Shown here: positions 16,838-25,540 of the stretch, one piece after another
Layout: each line of letters starts with the position of its first letter
Numbering within the stretch: the first letter of the stretch is position 1
Assembly (NCBI GenBank): GCA_011087605.1
Contig: JAALLE010000039.1
Span: forward strand, 1-34,129
Reading direction: 5' to 3'
Origin: Hyphomicrobiales bacterium
GTDB lineage: Bacteria > Pseudomonadota > Alphaproteobacteria > Rhizobiales > Rhizobiaceae
Length of the DNA stretch: 34,129 nt
Notes under the pieces: generated by a model
What the model was told of the DNA's origin: nothing
What the model saw: the letters and a program-made list of their open reading frames with translations, nothing else
Databases searched by the model: none
Position numbers and translations under genes: made by a program

Positions 16838-17449
16838 ATGTCTGATATTTTTGCCAGCCATCGCGAAGAAATCCCGATCCACGCGGCTCAAAAAAAGCGA
16901 GGCAAAGTGGCCGGTCTGTTTAAGGCTGAGGGCGACGGTTTTGTCACCACAGCGGTTGAGACACTGCCGCTCACGTTTGAAGGTATTCCAGGTGATTTTC
17001 ATGCTGGAATATCGCGTCGTTCAGGCGCGCGGGAGCCGTGGTATCAGCGCGGAACGGAGATGCGCAACGAACGGCAATTATCGATATTGGCGCCGGACGA
17101 ATTGCGCATAATTGCCCGACGCCTGGAAATTCCGGAATTAAAGCCTGAGTGGATTGGTGGCAACCTTTTGCTGCAAGGCCTCGAAAGCCTCACTCGACTG
17201 CCGCCTCGCACAGTTCTGTTTTTCGACGGGGGCGCGACAATCCGCATTGACGGAGACAATTTGCCTTGCCGAACTGCAGGTCGTTCTATCGCTGCCCAGT
17301 TTGACGGACGTGAGGACATTGAGGGGGAATTTTCCAAACAATCGCGAGATTTGCGAGGTCTGGTTGGCTGGGTTGAAAAAGAAGGCACCATTTCCCACGG
17401 CGAGGAGTTTGAAGCCCGCATTCCAAAGCAGTGGATTTATCGGGCTTGA
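16838..17449 (+). CDS. MOSC-domain protein
   Basis: A 203-residue protein built around a single MOSC domain, the fold shared by molybdenum-cofactor sulfurase C-termini and YiiM/YuaD-like proteins. Visible marks are PLTFEGIPGDFHAGISRR near residue 45, EMRNERQLSILAPDEL, the GGNLLLQG turn and NLPCRTAGRS with Cys144, the residue expected to carry persulfide sulfur. It may transfer sulfur to a metal cofactor or deal with N-hydroxylated substrates; no partner gene lies nearby. No good ribosome site precedes ATG 16838. The upstream 219 bp (16619-16837) hold no other gene and must carry the divergent promoters for this gene and the sugar dehydrogenase. Confidence 0.85.
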   Translation: MSDIFASHREEIPIHAAQKKRGKVAGLFKAEGDGFVTTAVETLPLTFEGIPGDFHAGISRRSGAREPWYQRGTEMRNERQLSILAPDELRIIARRLEIPELKPEWIGGNLLLQGLESLTRLPPRTVLFFDGGATIRIDGDNLPCRTAGRSIAAQFDGREDIEGEFSKQSRDLRGLVGWVEKEGTISHGEEFEARIPKQWIYRA

Positions 17450-17455
17450 TGCAAT

Positions 17456-17782
17456 TCAGAGTTCGGTGTCGAACTCAGCAAATTCACCATCAAGGCCGCG
17501 ACTGCTTCCCCATTCTCGCAATTTTTCCTCAATGTCTTCAGCGACGAAATAGCGAGCCGAATCATGATCATACCCCTCGTCGCGCAGGGCGTCATAGTCG
17601 GTGTGCTGGTGTCGTATATGGGCAATGGTTGCGAGAAATGCACCATTTACCGGAGTAAGGTCGCGCATGTGTTTGGACCGGGCGGCTTCGGCGATTGGTG
17701 CAAAGTCGGCATAGGGCGCCAACGGGATGAGTGCTCGCAATGCCTTATGGATGGCGCGTTGCCTTGGCGTGTTGGCCTTCAC
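17456..17782 (-). CDS. DUF2293 protein
   Basis: Small soluble protein, about 108 residues from GTG 17782. It matches DUF2293 in its core: ALRALIPLAPYADFAPIAEAA, then HMRDLTPVNGAFLATIAHIRHQHTDYDALRDEGYDHDSARYFV. The function of the family is unknown. GTG 17782 is chosen because GGAG lies about 9 bp upstream; GTG 17836 would add 18 residues, and longer forms would run into the divergent ArsR-type gene. It converges with the MOSC gene, with only 6 bp between the stops. Confidence 0.75.
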   Translation of the reverse strand: MKANTPRQRAIHKALRALIPLAPYADFAPIAEAARSKHMRDLTPVNGAFLATIAHIRHQHTDYDALRDEGYDHDSARYFVAEDIEEKLREWGSSRGLDGEFAEFDTEL

Positions 17783-17876
17783 TGCTTGCTCCGTTCGCCG
17801 TTCGCCGGTTGCCGTTTTCGAATTGTCGTGTAACACGGTGGGACGAGACTGAAAACGCAAATGCCGGGGTGCGGTT

Positions 17877-18872
17877 TTGCCCGACACGAAAAACAACTCA
17901 CTGGATGACACCGTCGCCTGGATGCGGGCGGCGGGCGAACCGACTCGATTGCGGCTTCTTGCGTTACTGGACAAGCTTGATCTGACCGTCAGCGATCTGA
18001 TTGCTATTCTGGATCAAAGTCAGCCGCGCATTTCACGGCATCTCAAATTATTGGTCGAGGCCGGACTTGCAGAGCGGTTCCAGGAGGGGGCCTGGGCCTA
18101 TTTTCGCACTGTGGATAACGGCCCGGTCCGGCGATTTCTCGATGGGGTGCTGAAGCCAATTTCCAGCGACGATGCCGTGGTCGTCGAGGACGAGGAGAAA
18201 CTGGCGGATATTCGTGCGTTACGCGCCCAACGGGCGGCTGATTATTTCGCCGCCAACGCAGAAGATTGGGGCAAGATCCGCTCATTGCATGTGGCCGAAG
18301 ATCAGGTCGAGGCAGCTATGCTGGATATGGCTCTTTCGCAGAATCCCAGTAGCCTGCTCGATCTTGGAACTGGCACGGGCCGAATTTTGCAGCTGTTTGC
18401 ACCCCATGTTGAACGTGGACTGGGCATAGACACCAGTCGCGATATGCAGTCTGTAGCCAGATCGACTTTGGCGGGTGATGCCATTCAACATCTTCAGGTG
18501 CGGCATCTCGATGTCTATAAATTGGCCGATGGGGAACGCTATGATCTGGTGACCCTGCATCAGGTGCTGCATTTTCTTGAAGACCCGTCGCTGGCGCTGC
18601 GCCATGCAAAACAGCGCCTGTCACGCGATGGTCATCTGCTGATCGTCGATTTTGCCCCACATGATTTAGAGTTCCTGCGCGAACAGCACGCCCATCGTCG
18701 TCTTGGCATGGCAACACAGCAAGTCGAACGCTGGCTTGCGCTTGCCGGTTTGAAGCTGGTGGAAACGCGGATGTTGAAACCGCCGAGCAGCGACGATACG
18801 GCGTTGACGGTCGCCCTGTGGATGGCGACCCATGCCGATGATGAAGGTTTTCAGGTTGTAGACGGGTTCTGA
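17877..18872 (+). CDS. ArsR-family regulator fused to a SAM-dependent methyltransferase
   Basis: A 331-residue two-domain protein. Residues about 8-90 form a winged helix (AGEPTRLRLLALLDK, SDLIAILDQSQPRISRHLKLLVEAGLAE). Residues about 130-290 form a class I methyltransferase fold with LLDLGTGTGRILQLFA as SAM motif I, a GIDTSRDM acidic strand and LVTLHQVLHFLEDP. The ArsR metal cysteines are absent. Such fusions are common in Alphaproteobacteria, often next to metF, where a SAM-sensing role is plausible; no methionine gene is adjacent here. The start seems to be TTG 17877, as the nearby ATG 17861 is out of frame. It is divergent from the DUF2293 gene. Confidence 0.88.
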   Translation: MPDTKNNSLDDTVAWMRAAGEPTRLRLLALLDKLDLTVSDLIAILDQSQPRISRHLKLLVEAGLAERFQEGAWAYFRTVDNGPVRRFLDGVLKPISSDDAVVVEDEEKLADIRALRAQRAADYFAANAEDWGKIRSLHVAEDQVEAAMLDMALSQNPSSLLDLGTGTGRILQLFAPHVERGLGIDTSRDMQSVARSTLAGDAIQHLQVRHLDVYKLADGERYDLVTLHQVLHFLEDPSLALRHAKQRLSRDGHLLIVDFAPHDLEFLREQHAHRRLGMATQQVERWLALAGLKLVETRMLKPPSSDDTALTVALWMATHADDEGFQVVDGF

Positions 18873-18914
18873 AGGGCTCTGGATCATTCAGATCGTTTTG
18901 GCCTTCCCGGTCGA

Positions 18915-20174
18915 TCAACTTTCAGCGTTTGCCAACATCATTTCCAGCCAATGGGCGGCTTGCAATGCCTGCTTGTCCTTTCCAAAGGGGGCGATTACCT
19001 GCAGGCCGATTGGCAGATTGTTTTCATCACGTCCGACACAGATGTTGACGCAGGGCAGACCCATTAGTGTCCATAACTGATTGAATATGGAATTGCCGGT
19101 GGACTTCAGCGTTCGGGGTGCCGTGCCGGGAGCAGACGGTAAAAGCAGTACGTCGCACTTGTCGAACAGGCCGTGACAGGCTTTGCGAGCGCGGTTGGCA
19201 GTGCGTCTGGCATTGTCATAGTCATCCGGTGTTATCGACTGACAATCCTTCAGATAATCACGCAGTTTCTTGCTGAGCTTTTGAGGATTGCGGGCATACT
19301 CATCACCCAGCGACAGGGGTGCTTCATAGCCCTGAATAGGCGCGTGGGCACCGCGCGCCGCTTCAATCGCCTTTGGTCCACGTATGGTGGACACGTTCGC
19401 CCCTGCAGATCGTGCCAGTTTCGCAACACTCTTTAATGCGGCCTCCATGTCCGGGGAAATCAGGTCATCAATGGAACTGCGATAGATGCCGATATTTGGT
19501 GCCTTGCGACTGGATTCGTTGATCGCCAGATCACGGCCCGAACAGGCTTGTGCAACATAGGCTATGTCGGCTGCGCTGGCTGCGAAAAACCCGATTGTAT
19601 CCAGCGACCAGGAGAAATGCTTCAGACCCACTGTCGGGAACAAACGGAAGCTTGGCTTGTAACCGCTGACGCCACAAAACGCAGCCGGGCGAATAATAGA
19701 CCCGCCGGTTTGGGTGCCGATGGCGGCCGGAAAAAAGCCGGCGGCAACACCCGCTGCTGAACCGGATGACGAACCGCCGGGGGTGAAGGCCGGATTGTGC
19801 GGGTTGCGTGTTGCACCCGGGGTGAACCAGGCAAATTCGGTGGTGACGGTTTTGCCAGCAATCGTTGCCCCGGCGCGGCGCAGCATTGAAACCAACGCCG
19901 CGTCAGATACCGGCTTATGGAGGGGATAGATCTTGGAGCCATATCCTGTTGGCATGTCATAGGTGTCGAAGACATCCTTGATGCCCACGGCAACACCGGA
20001 CAAGGGCCCTTTGCCCGCAGTTAATTTTTTGGGCAGGTGCGAAAACACCCGTAATCTGGATTCTGCGGCATCTATTGCTGTTTGACCAGCCTGTAAGGCC
20101 TGCTTGGCGGTCATCCGTTTGGAAGAGACTTCCAGAGCAATTGATCGGGCGGAGAGCATGGAGTTTTTTGACAC
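18915..20174 (-). CDS. Amidase-signature family hydrolase
   Basis: A 419-residue amidase with the full Ser-cisSer-Lys triad: Lys66 in VGIKDVFDT, Ser135 in TPGGSSSGSAAG and the nucleophile Ser159 in GTQTGGSIIRPAAF. The 24-residue spacing between the serines equals that in FAAH. The conserved LPSAPGTAP and GLPCVNICVG blocks follow. No signal peptide is seen, so it is cytosolic. Substrate amide is unknown; it is not flanked by gatB/gatC, so it is unlikely to be GatA. GTG 20174 follows AGGAA; ATG 20159 is an alternative. The extensin-like gene lies 103 bp upstream in the same direction. Confidence 0.9.
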   Translation of the reverse strand: MSKNSMLSARSIALEVSSKRMTAKQALQAGQTAIDAAESRLRVFSHLPKKLTAGKGPLSGVAVGIKDVFDTYDMPTGYGSKIYPLHKPVSDAALVSMLRRAGATIAGKTVTTEFAWFTPGATRNPHNPAFTPGGSSSGSAAGVAAGFFPAAIGTQTGGSIIRPAAFCGVSGYKPSFRLFPTVGLKHFSWSLDTIGFFAASAADIAYVAQACSGRDLAINESSRKAPNIGIYRSSIDDLISPDMEAALKSVAKLARSAGANVSTIRGPKAIEAARGAHAPIQGYEAPLSLGDEYARNPQKLSKKLRDYLKDCQSITPDDYDNARRTANRARKACHGLFDKCDVLLLPSAPGTAPRTLKSTGNSIFNQLWTLMGLPCVNICVGRDENNLPIGLQVIAPFGKDKQALQAAHWLEMMLANAES

Positions 20175-20277
20175 AATCGGAGTTCCTGAATTTTGGCTAT
20201 TGTTTCAATAACTGACCACCAAAGACAATCAACCCCGCCAGGATTGTCAATCACCAATTGGCTGGACGAAATCCGTA

Positions 20278-21147
20278 CTATTCGCAGATCCGATAGGGAT
20301 TTTTTCGATCTTTGGCGCGACCCAGATCAAAGTGAAAATGGCTGGCATGAGCGTCATTTGATCCCGGGCCCAATACCGTTTTGAAAGTTCCGCAGGCGGC
20401 GCTGCGCAGACTGTTGAGAAAACTACCTTCGTCTGAATCCAGCTGTGCGGTATCCCTGATTGAAAGTCGACTGCCATCAGTAAACAGGAATCCTGTCCAG
20501 TCGGTGGCATTGCCAAATGCGTGTTCTGACAGTTTTCCGGTTGCGGCATTGTTTCGGCGTCGGCAGACAAACCCCTCTCCCGACTGTATTGTTTCTATCG
20601 TGGAACCTAGATGATGGCGGGCCAGGGCTTGGGCCGTGTCATTGGCAAATCGCACCAATGAAAGGGCAAAGGGGCAATCCAGTGTCAGCCCGGTGGCGAA
20701 GCGAATGGGAAGCCGCGAGTTTGTTTGCAGAAGGATTACCGGATCAGGAACCATGCATTCGCGGTCATTGTTGGCGGGGGAGGTGGTTCGTTCCGCGCGC
20801 GCGATCTTTTTTAACTCTCTCAAACAAGCGCTGGGCTGCGTATCACTATCAACTTCTATTTCTGTCTGTTTAGAAAGTGGCGTGGTTTTGCTTCTGTTTT
20901 GATTTGGCGTTTGGGATGTTTGTTGTGTGACTGGAGCAGTATCGAGACGATTTTCGACTTCGGTTTTATCCTCTGTCTGGCCAGACTTAGGTATCCCGCG
21001 GGGTGGTCTGGTTTTTGGCACCCCGACATTATCGCCACGTTCGAAGAGTTCCCTTGCAATCGGACCAGCTTTGGCCGAGATGTCTGTCAAAGCGCACAAC
21101 AGCAACAGACAGCAACCGACAAGCCAAACCGTTTTCAATTGTTCCAT
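20278..21147 (-). CDS. Extensin-like (PF06904-type) exported protein
   Basis: A 289-residue protein with an N-terminal hydrophobic leader (VWLVGCCLLLLCALTDISA) followed by a long Pro/Thr/Lys/Gln-rich linker to about residue 130. The C-terminal domain shows LSEHAFGNATDWTGF and NDAHASHFHFDLG, the two histidine-bearing blocks of the extensin-like C-terminal domain, which resembles M15-type peptidoglycan peptidases. A cell-wall role in the periplasm is likely, though catalytic activity of this family is not established. ATG 21147 is chosen; the same frame stays open far upstream but there it overlaps the divergent gene at 21229. Possibly cotranscribed with the amidase gene. Confidence 0.82.
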   Translation of the reverse strand: MEQLKTVWLVGCCLLLLCALTDISAKAGPIARELFERGDNVGVPKTRPPRGIPKSGQTEDKTEVENRLDTAPVTQQTSQTPNQNRSKTTPLSKQTEIEVDSDTQPSACLRELKKIARAERTTSPANNDRECMVPDPVILLQTNSRLPIRFATGLTLDCPFALSLVRFANDTAQALARHHLGSTIETIQSGEGFVCRRRNNAATGKLSEHAFGNATDWTGFLFTDGSRLSIRDTAQLDSDEGSFLNSLRSAACGTFKTVLGPGSNDAHASHFHFDLGRAKDRKNPYRICE

Positions 21148-21228
21148 TGCAACCCGCCAATGTGACACAGTAAAACCCAATACAGGTGCAATATTGGAGC
21201 GCCGATTTTGGTTTGACAAAGGAAAATT

Positions 21229-21999
21229 GTGAAACGGTTTGCAAGAGAGATGAATGCGGTCCTGATTCTCGGCAGTGCACCGGATGCAATTCGAGTGCGC
21301 GACTTTGATCTGTCCGGCTTTTCCGCCATTGTCGCGATTAACAATGCTTGGCAATTGCGCGATGATTGGACCCACGTGGTCTATCCCGAAGATTTTGCAG
21401 AATCGCGACGCCCAACCAATGTGAGCGGCAAGTCGGTCATCGAGTATGATCAGTTTGTTCCCGCCAACAATCGGTTTGGTGGCACTATTTATGCGGGCGG
21501 CACGATGGCGTTTACCGGAGGTTATTGGGCGCTTGCCGCCCTGAAGCCAGGCCTGATGGCGTTTTTGGGGTGTGATATGGTCTATGATGGTGATCCGGAA
21601 GATTCTCACTTTTACGGGCAGGGCGAACCGGATCCGTTGCGCGATGATCCTACCCTTCAATGTCTGGAGGCGAAATCTGAACGATTGCGCTGGATGGCAT
21701 TTGATAACCAATGCCTGTGTCTTAATCTTTCTGAAAAGCCAAAGTCGCGATTGACCTTTGACCGGCTGGATTCCAAGCAATTGGGATCGTCACTTGTGGT
21801 TCAGCATGGCAATGGATTGCAGCAGCTCAACGCCCAGGCTTCTCTTAAGGCGGCCGAACGAGCTTTGGCCGCGGAGAAACGGCTCGACTATTTTGTTGAA
21901 AGCGGTGACTACTGGAACGCCGACTTGAAACTCGATGCGCAGAAGCTGGCACAAATTGACACTCTTTGGCTGCAGGTATTTCAAACAGGCAGACAATAG
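21229..21999 (+). CDS. Uncharacterised protein with a Rossmann-like N-terminus
   Basis: I cannot assign a function to this 256-residue protein. It opens with VLILGSAPDAIRVRDFDLSGFSAIVAINNAW, a glycine-rich strand-turn-helix that resembles the donor-binding part of some sialyltransferase-like or DUF115-like proteins. It continues with WTHVVYPEDF, IYAGGTMAFTGGYWALAALKP, FLGCDMVYDG and HFYGQGEPDPLRDDPTLQCLEAKSERL. No signal peptide or membrane helix is visible. The C-terminal 60 residues are Ala/Lys/Glu-rich and probably helical. GTG 21229 is favoured because AAAGGA sits about 5 bp before it; ATG 21250 would also fit. It is divergent from the extensin-like gene. A sugar- or nucleotide-binding role is only a guess. 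Confidence 0.7.
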   Translation: MKRFAREMNAVLILGSAPDAIRVRDFDLSGFSAIVAINNAWQLRDDWTHVVYPEDFAESRRPTNVSGKSVIEYDQFVPANNRFGGTIYAGGTMAFTGGYWALAALKPGLMAFLGCDMVYDGDPEDSHFYGQGEPDPLRDDPTLQCLEAKSERLRWMAFDNQCLCLNLSEKPKSRLTFDRLDSKQLGSSLVVQHGNGLQQLNAQASLKAAERALAAEKRLDYFVESGDYWNADLKLDAQKLAQIDTLWLQVFQTGRQ

Positions 22000-22070
22000 G
22001 ATTTTCAACACAACCGACTGGACAAACTGGTCGATGAAACGCGAAGTTGTTCACCAACGGAGGCACCATC

Positions 22071-22835
22071 TTGACGATTGCCAGGAAAGACCAAATACGA
22101 GCGCTGCTGAAAAGCATCGAGACCGGTGATCCAGAACCCATCGCCGTGGTTGATGAAGCCAAATATATTCAACACAACCCCCAGACCCATGAGGGCAGCG
22201 AAGGATTGGTCGCCTTGTTCCAGCGGCTGGCCAAAACCTCTCCACGGGTGAATATCGTGCGCGCCTTTGAGGACGGTGACTTTGTGTTTGCCCATACCGA
22301 ATACGACTTTTCAACGCGACGCATCGGCTTTGAGGTGTTTCGCTTTGAAGATGGGCGGGCAGTGGAACATTGGGATAATATCCAGCCGCGTCTGGGGCCA
22401 AATTCTTCGGGTCACAGCATGGTCGATGGGGAAACCGCGTCGAAGGAATTAGACCGCACCGAAAGCAATCGCTCTTATGTGCGACAGTTTGTTGAAGCGG
22501 TTTTGATCGACGGACAGCCTGAGCGGCTGATGGAATTCATTGATGGCAATTCCTATGTCGAACACAATCCGCGACTGAGCGACGATTTGGGCGAACTTCA
22601 AACCGCTTTGCAGCAAGTGTCGGATAACGAACGGCAAGTGGACTATCAGACCATCCATCGGATTTTAGCCGAGGGCAATTTTGTTTTGTGTGTCTGCGAA
22701 GGTCATTTCGAAGGCGTTCACAGCGCCTTTTACGACCTGTTTCGGTTGGAGAACGGAAAAATTGTCGAGCACTGGGACACAAGGGAAAAAATTGCACCGC
22801 GCAGTGAATGGAAGAATACCAACGGCAAGTTTTGA
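22071..22835 (+). CDS. Tandem SnoaL/NTF2-like protein
   Basis: A 254-residue protein made of two similar SnoaL-like halves (about residues 5-115 and 130-245). Each half has the same landmarks: a Tyr followed by Gln/Glu-His-Asn-Pro (YIQHNP, YVEHNP), an Asp/Glu-Gly-Asn/Asp-Phe-Val strand and a final FRFEDGRAVEHWDNIQ / FRLENGKIVEHWDTRE strand. Internal duplication of this cone-shaped fold would let one chain form the usual dimer. Such proteins include polyketide cyclases and isomerases, but most are unassigned. TTG 22071 is the likely start because GGAGG lies 8 bp upstream; no ATG is available near it. Confidence 0.83.
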   Translation: MTIARKDQIRALLKSIETGDPEPIAVVDEAKYIQHNPQTHEGSEGLVALFQRLAKTSPRVNIVRAFEDGDFVFAHTEYDFSTRRIGFEVFRFEDGRAVEHWDNIQPRLGPNSSGHSMVDGETASKELDRTESNRSYVRQFVEAVLIDGQPERLMEFIDGNSYVEHNPRLSDDLGELQTALQQVSDNERQVDYQTIHRILAEGNFVLCVCEGHFEGVHSAFYDLFRLENGKIVEHWDTREKIAPRSEWKNTNGKF

Positions 22836-22856
22836 CTCTTCAAATCTTCTGCGGCC

Positions 22857-24134
22857 TCACGCCAAACGGGGCAAACTGAGTTCCACGGTCGACGATGTCG
22901 GCCCGTTTTCTGCAATTCTGACATTGCCGCCATGGGCTTCTGCGATTTGCCTGACCAGTGCCAGGCCCAGTCCATAGCCTTCGACATTTTGCTTTCCCGG
23001 AGCCCGATAGAACGGCTCAAACACCTGTTCACGCTGGCTTTCATCAATACCCCCACCGGCGTCGGCGACCTGAATGGTGATACGGTCAGTACCAGCAATG
23101 ACAGCGAGTTGGACCGGCGGATCGCCGTGCTTGTGCGCATTGTCCAGCAGGTTACGAATGGCGCGTCGCAATAGTTTGGAATTGCCTTTCACTTCGCAGA
23201 TGTCGCCGGATAATGCGCAGTTTTCGTAGCGATTGGCTTCTTCTGCCGCCAGCGCCAGAACATCAATGATTTCGTTGAGCTGCGGCGAGGCATTGGTATC
23301 GAGACGGCTCATCAGCAATATTTCGTCGATCAGTTGATCGAGTTCGGCGATATCATTTTCAAGCGCTTGCTGGCGTTTTGCATCCGGTTTGCTCTTTAAC
23401 AATTCAACGCCCATTCGCACCCGTGCCAGCGGTGTTCGCAATTCGTGCGACGCATTTGCCAGCAATTGGCGATTGGAATTGACCAGCCGCTCAATCTGAC
23501 TGGTGGCACTGTTGAAACTGGTCGCCAGGCGGGCGACCTCATCTTTGCCTTCCACTTCAACGCGGGCCGAAAGATCCCCGGCTCCAAGCTTTTCAACTCC
23601 ATCCTGCAACCGCTCCAGACGACCCGTCAGGCGCCGCACAAACGGATAGGCGGACAGGCCGATGCCCAAAGATACGCAGGCCAAAAGAGTGATTATGCCA
23701 ATCAGCGGATGGGCGCCGCGGCGTTCTCGCAAATCGACTACGAACCAGCGCCCGTCTGGAAACTGGGTCACCCAAACCGGGCCGAAACCCCGAATGCCTT
23801 TGTGGCGGTGCCAGCCATGTCCCTTTGAATTTCTACGCGGCGGGGGAACCGGAATGCCGGTTGCGGCAATCAGTCGCCGGTCCGCATCAAACATCGTGAC
23901 TTCCATGTCAAAGTCGTCAACCAGATCTATCAATCCCTGCGCCTGTTGTTCGCGGGATGCGGATGCGGGGGGCAGGGCCTTCCATGTCAGATGCGCCGTA
24001 ATGTCAAATACCCGCGCATCGAAACCACCCCGGTCGAATAGTGCAAATATCGCACCCGCCACGATCACCACCAGAACCAGGCTGCCGATGATGGTGAAGT
24101 AGATCTGGAGATAGAGGCGGCGCTTGATCATCAT
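22857..24134 (-). CDS. Sensor histidine kinase of a Cpx-like two-component system
   Basis: A 425-residue inner-membrane kinase with two transmembrane helices (about residues 8-31 and 140-165) around a periplasmic sensor of about 110 residues that contains a His/Lys/Arg-rich patch (RRNSKGHGWHRHKG). HAMP follows, then the H-box ASHELRTPLARVR with His230, N-box RNLLDNAHKHG, G1 DAGGGI, F-box FEPFYRA and G2 GYGLGLALV. All catalytic boxes are intact. It starts 3 bp after the stop of the response regulator, so the two are translated together. The context with a CpxP/Spy-type protein points to sensing envelope stress or metal ions; the signal itself is inferred. Confidence 0.92.
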   Translation of the reverse strand: MMIKRRLYLQIYFTIIGSLVLVVIVAGAIFALFDRGGFDARVFDITAHLTWKALPPASASREQQAQGLIDLVDDFDMEVTMFDADRRLIAATGIPVPPPRRNSKGHGWHRHKGIRGFGPVWVTQFPDGRWFVVDLRERRGAHPLIGIITLLACVSLGIGLSAYPFVRRLTGRLERLQDGVEKLGAGDLSARVEVEGKDEVARLATSFNSATSQIERLVNSNRQLLANASHELRTPLARVRMGVELLKSKPDAKRQQALENDIAELDQLIDEILLMSRLDTNASPQLNEIIDVLALAAEEANRYENCALSGDICEVKGNSKLLRRAIRNLLDNAHKHGDPPVQLAVIAGTDRITIQVADAGGGIDESQREQVFEPFYRAPGKQNVEGYGLGLALVRQIAEAHGGNVRIAENGPTSSTVELSLPRLA

Positions 24135-24137
24135 CGG

Positions 24138-24824
24138 TCAGTCTTGTTGCCGGGCAAATACATAGCCGGCACCTCTTACCGTGATAATACGTTTGGGGGA
24201 TTTTGGATCGTCTTCAATCTGCGAACGAATACGGGAAATGTGAACGTCGATGGAGCGATCAAATGCCTCAAGATCTTCGCCCTTCAGTGCATCCATAATG
24301 CCGTCTCTGCTCAGCACACGCCCAGCCGACCTGGCCATGATGTGCAACAGGTTGAATTGGTGGGCCGTCAATTCGCAAAGTTTTCCCGCCAGACGGGCAT
24401 TCATTGCTGCCGGGTCTATTTCCAACCGGCCAAAGCGCAATGCGGCATCGTCTGCGGCTGGCTTGCCGCGCCGCATGATGGCGCGCAATCGAGCCAGAAG
24501 TTCGCGCGGTTCAAATGGCTTGGGAAGGTAGTCGTCAGCGCCGATTTCCAGACCGATAATGCGGTCCATTGGATCTCCTTTGGCGGTGAGCATGATGATC
24601 GGGATCGCGTCGTGTGCCTTGATCGTGCGACAGACTTCCAGCCCGTCAATATCTGGCAGCATCAGGTCCAGTATTATGGCGTCAAAGCCGCGCGATGTTT
24701 GAAGATCGATCCCCTCTACACCGGTCCCGGCATGGGTAACGTCAAAACCGTTCTCGCCGAGATAGTCGCTGACCATCCCGGCGAGGCGTGTATCATCTTC
24801 GACAAGTAATATTGTGTCGCTCAT
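24138..24824 (-). CDS. OmpR/PhoB-family response regulator, CpxR-like
   Basis: A 228-residue regulator. The receiver domain (about residues 1-120) has the acidic pair Glu9-Asp10-Asp11, the phosphorylation site Asp53 in ILDLMLPD, Thr in MLTAKG and the Lys of YLPKPFE. The winged-helix effector (about 130-225) includes LTAHQFNLLHIMARSAGRVLSR and HISRIRSQIEDDPKSPKRIITVRGAGYVF. It is the middle gene of the CpxP-like / regulator / kinase operon, 21 bp after the first gene. A direct-repeat box GTAAA-N5-GTAAA at 25697-25711 matches the CpxR site known from E. coli and would allow autoregulation. Confidence 0.92.
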   Translation of the reverse strand: MSDTILLVEDDTRLAGMVSDYLGENGFDVTHAGTGVEGIDLQTSRGFDAIILDLMLPDIDGLEVCRTIKAHDAIPIIMLTAKGDPMDRIIGLEIGADDYLPKPFEPRELLARLRAIMRRGKPAADDAALRFGRLEIDPAAMNARLAGKLCELTAHQFNLLHIMARSAGRVLSRDGIMDALKGEDLEAFDRSIDVHISRIRSQIEDDPKSPKRIITVRGAGYVFARQQD

Positions 24825-24845
24825 TGAAAGTAACTTATCTCGGCA

Positions 24846-25481
24846 TTAGCCGCGACGCCAGCGGCCACGCATGGATTTGAATTGCTCAAGCCGCTCATCC
24901 ACGATTTTGCGCTGTTCGGGGGTGAGAACCTCAGCAACATCGGCAAGGGCGTTGACCAGTTCTTTGCTGACACGATCGGCTTCGGCGACGCGTTCGGCCC
25001 GGATTTTCTCAATAGCTGCGCGATCAATTGTGTCGGCAGTCAGCAGATTGTGTAGTTCATCGCCTGCAGCTTTGAAATCCCCGTGAAGAGGCTTCAGGTC
25101 TTTTGCCACGGCGGTAACCAGAGCAGTGATCTTGGCTTCCTGTTCATCGGTTGCGTCGATCTCGATGGAAACATGTTTAACTGCACGGGTGATCTTCTTT
25201 TCAATTTCTGCATCGCTCATCTCCGAAAAACGCATGCCATGTCTGCCGCCGCGGCGATGTTTGCCCCAACCCGCTTTTTGCACGAAGGATTGCTGATCTG
25301 CAGTTTCAGAATTGTTCATGTAGAACTTGGCGTGCTGATACATCTTGCTTTCAGCGATCGCCTGGACACCAAATGAGGCGCCAATCAGCATTGTTGTTGC
25401 GGCAACGATAGCGGTCAGTTTTACGGTTCCCGACTTCGCTGCTCTTTCAACCCGGTCGTTGTTTTTTTGTTCATTGGTCAT
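24846..25481 (-). CDS. CpxP/Spy-type periplasmic protein (LTXXQ family)
   Basis: A 211-residue exported, mostly helical protein. The N-terminus (MTNEQKNNDRVERAAKSG) leads into a hydrophobic segment TAIVAATTMLIGASFGVQAIA, which may be a signal peptide or an anchor. The core is rich in Glu/Lys/Asp and carries the family motif LTPEQRKIVDERLEQF near its end, plus an upstream helix with ATDEQEAKITALV. A His/Arg-Gly patch (GWGKHRRGGRHGMRF) could bind metal. Relatives act as periplasmic chaperones or inhibit the cognate sensor kinase. ATG 25481 is preferred because GAAGGA precedes it; the frame is open further upstream but that part is low-complexity Trp/Phe/Pro sequence. First gene of the operon with the regulator and kinase. 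Confidence 0.83.
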   Translation of the reverse strand: MTNEQKNNDRVERAAKSGTVKLTAIVAATTMLIGASFGVQAIAESKMYQHAKFYMNNSETADQQSFVQKAGWGKHRRGGRHGMRFSEMSDAEIEKKITRAVKHVSIEIDATDEQEAKITALVTAVAKDLKPLHGDFKAAGDELHNLLTADTIDRAAIEKIRAERVAEADRVSKELVNALADVAEVLTPEQRKIVDERLEQFKSMRGRWRRG

Positions 25482-25540
25482 TTGTGTTTTCCTTCGTCTC
25501 GTGGCGCCTACTGGATTGCGCGGTGGGGGAGGTTGTCGAC

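Noticed and set aside
21148-21780. A 500-residue version of the extensin-like protein
   Set aside because: The added front part is antisense to the gene at 21229-21999 and has no signal peptide, whereas ATG 21147 gives one directly.
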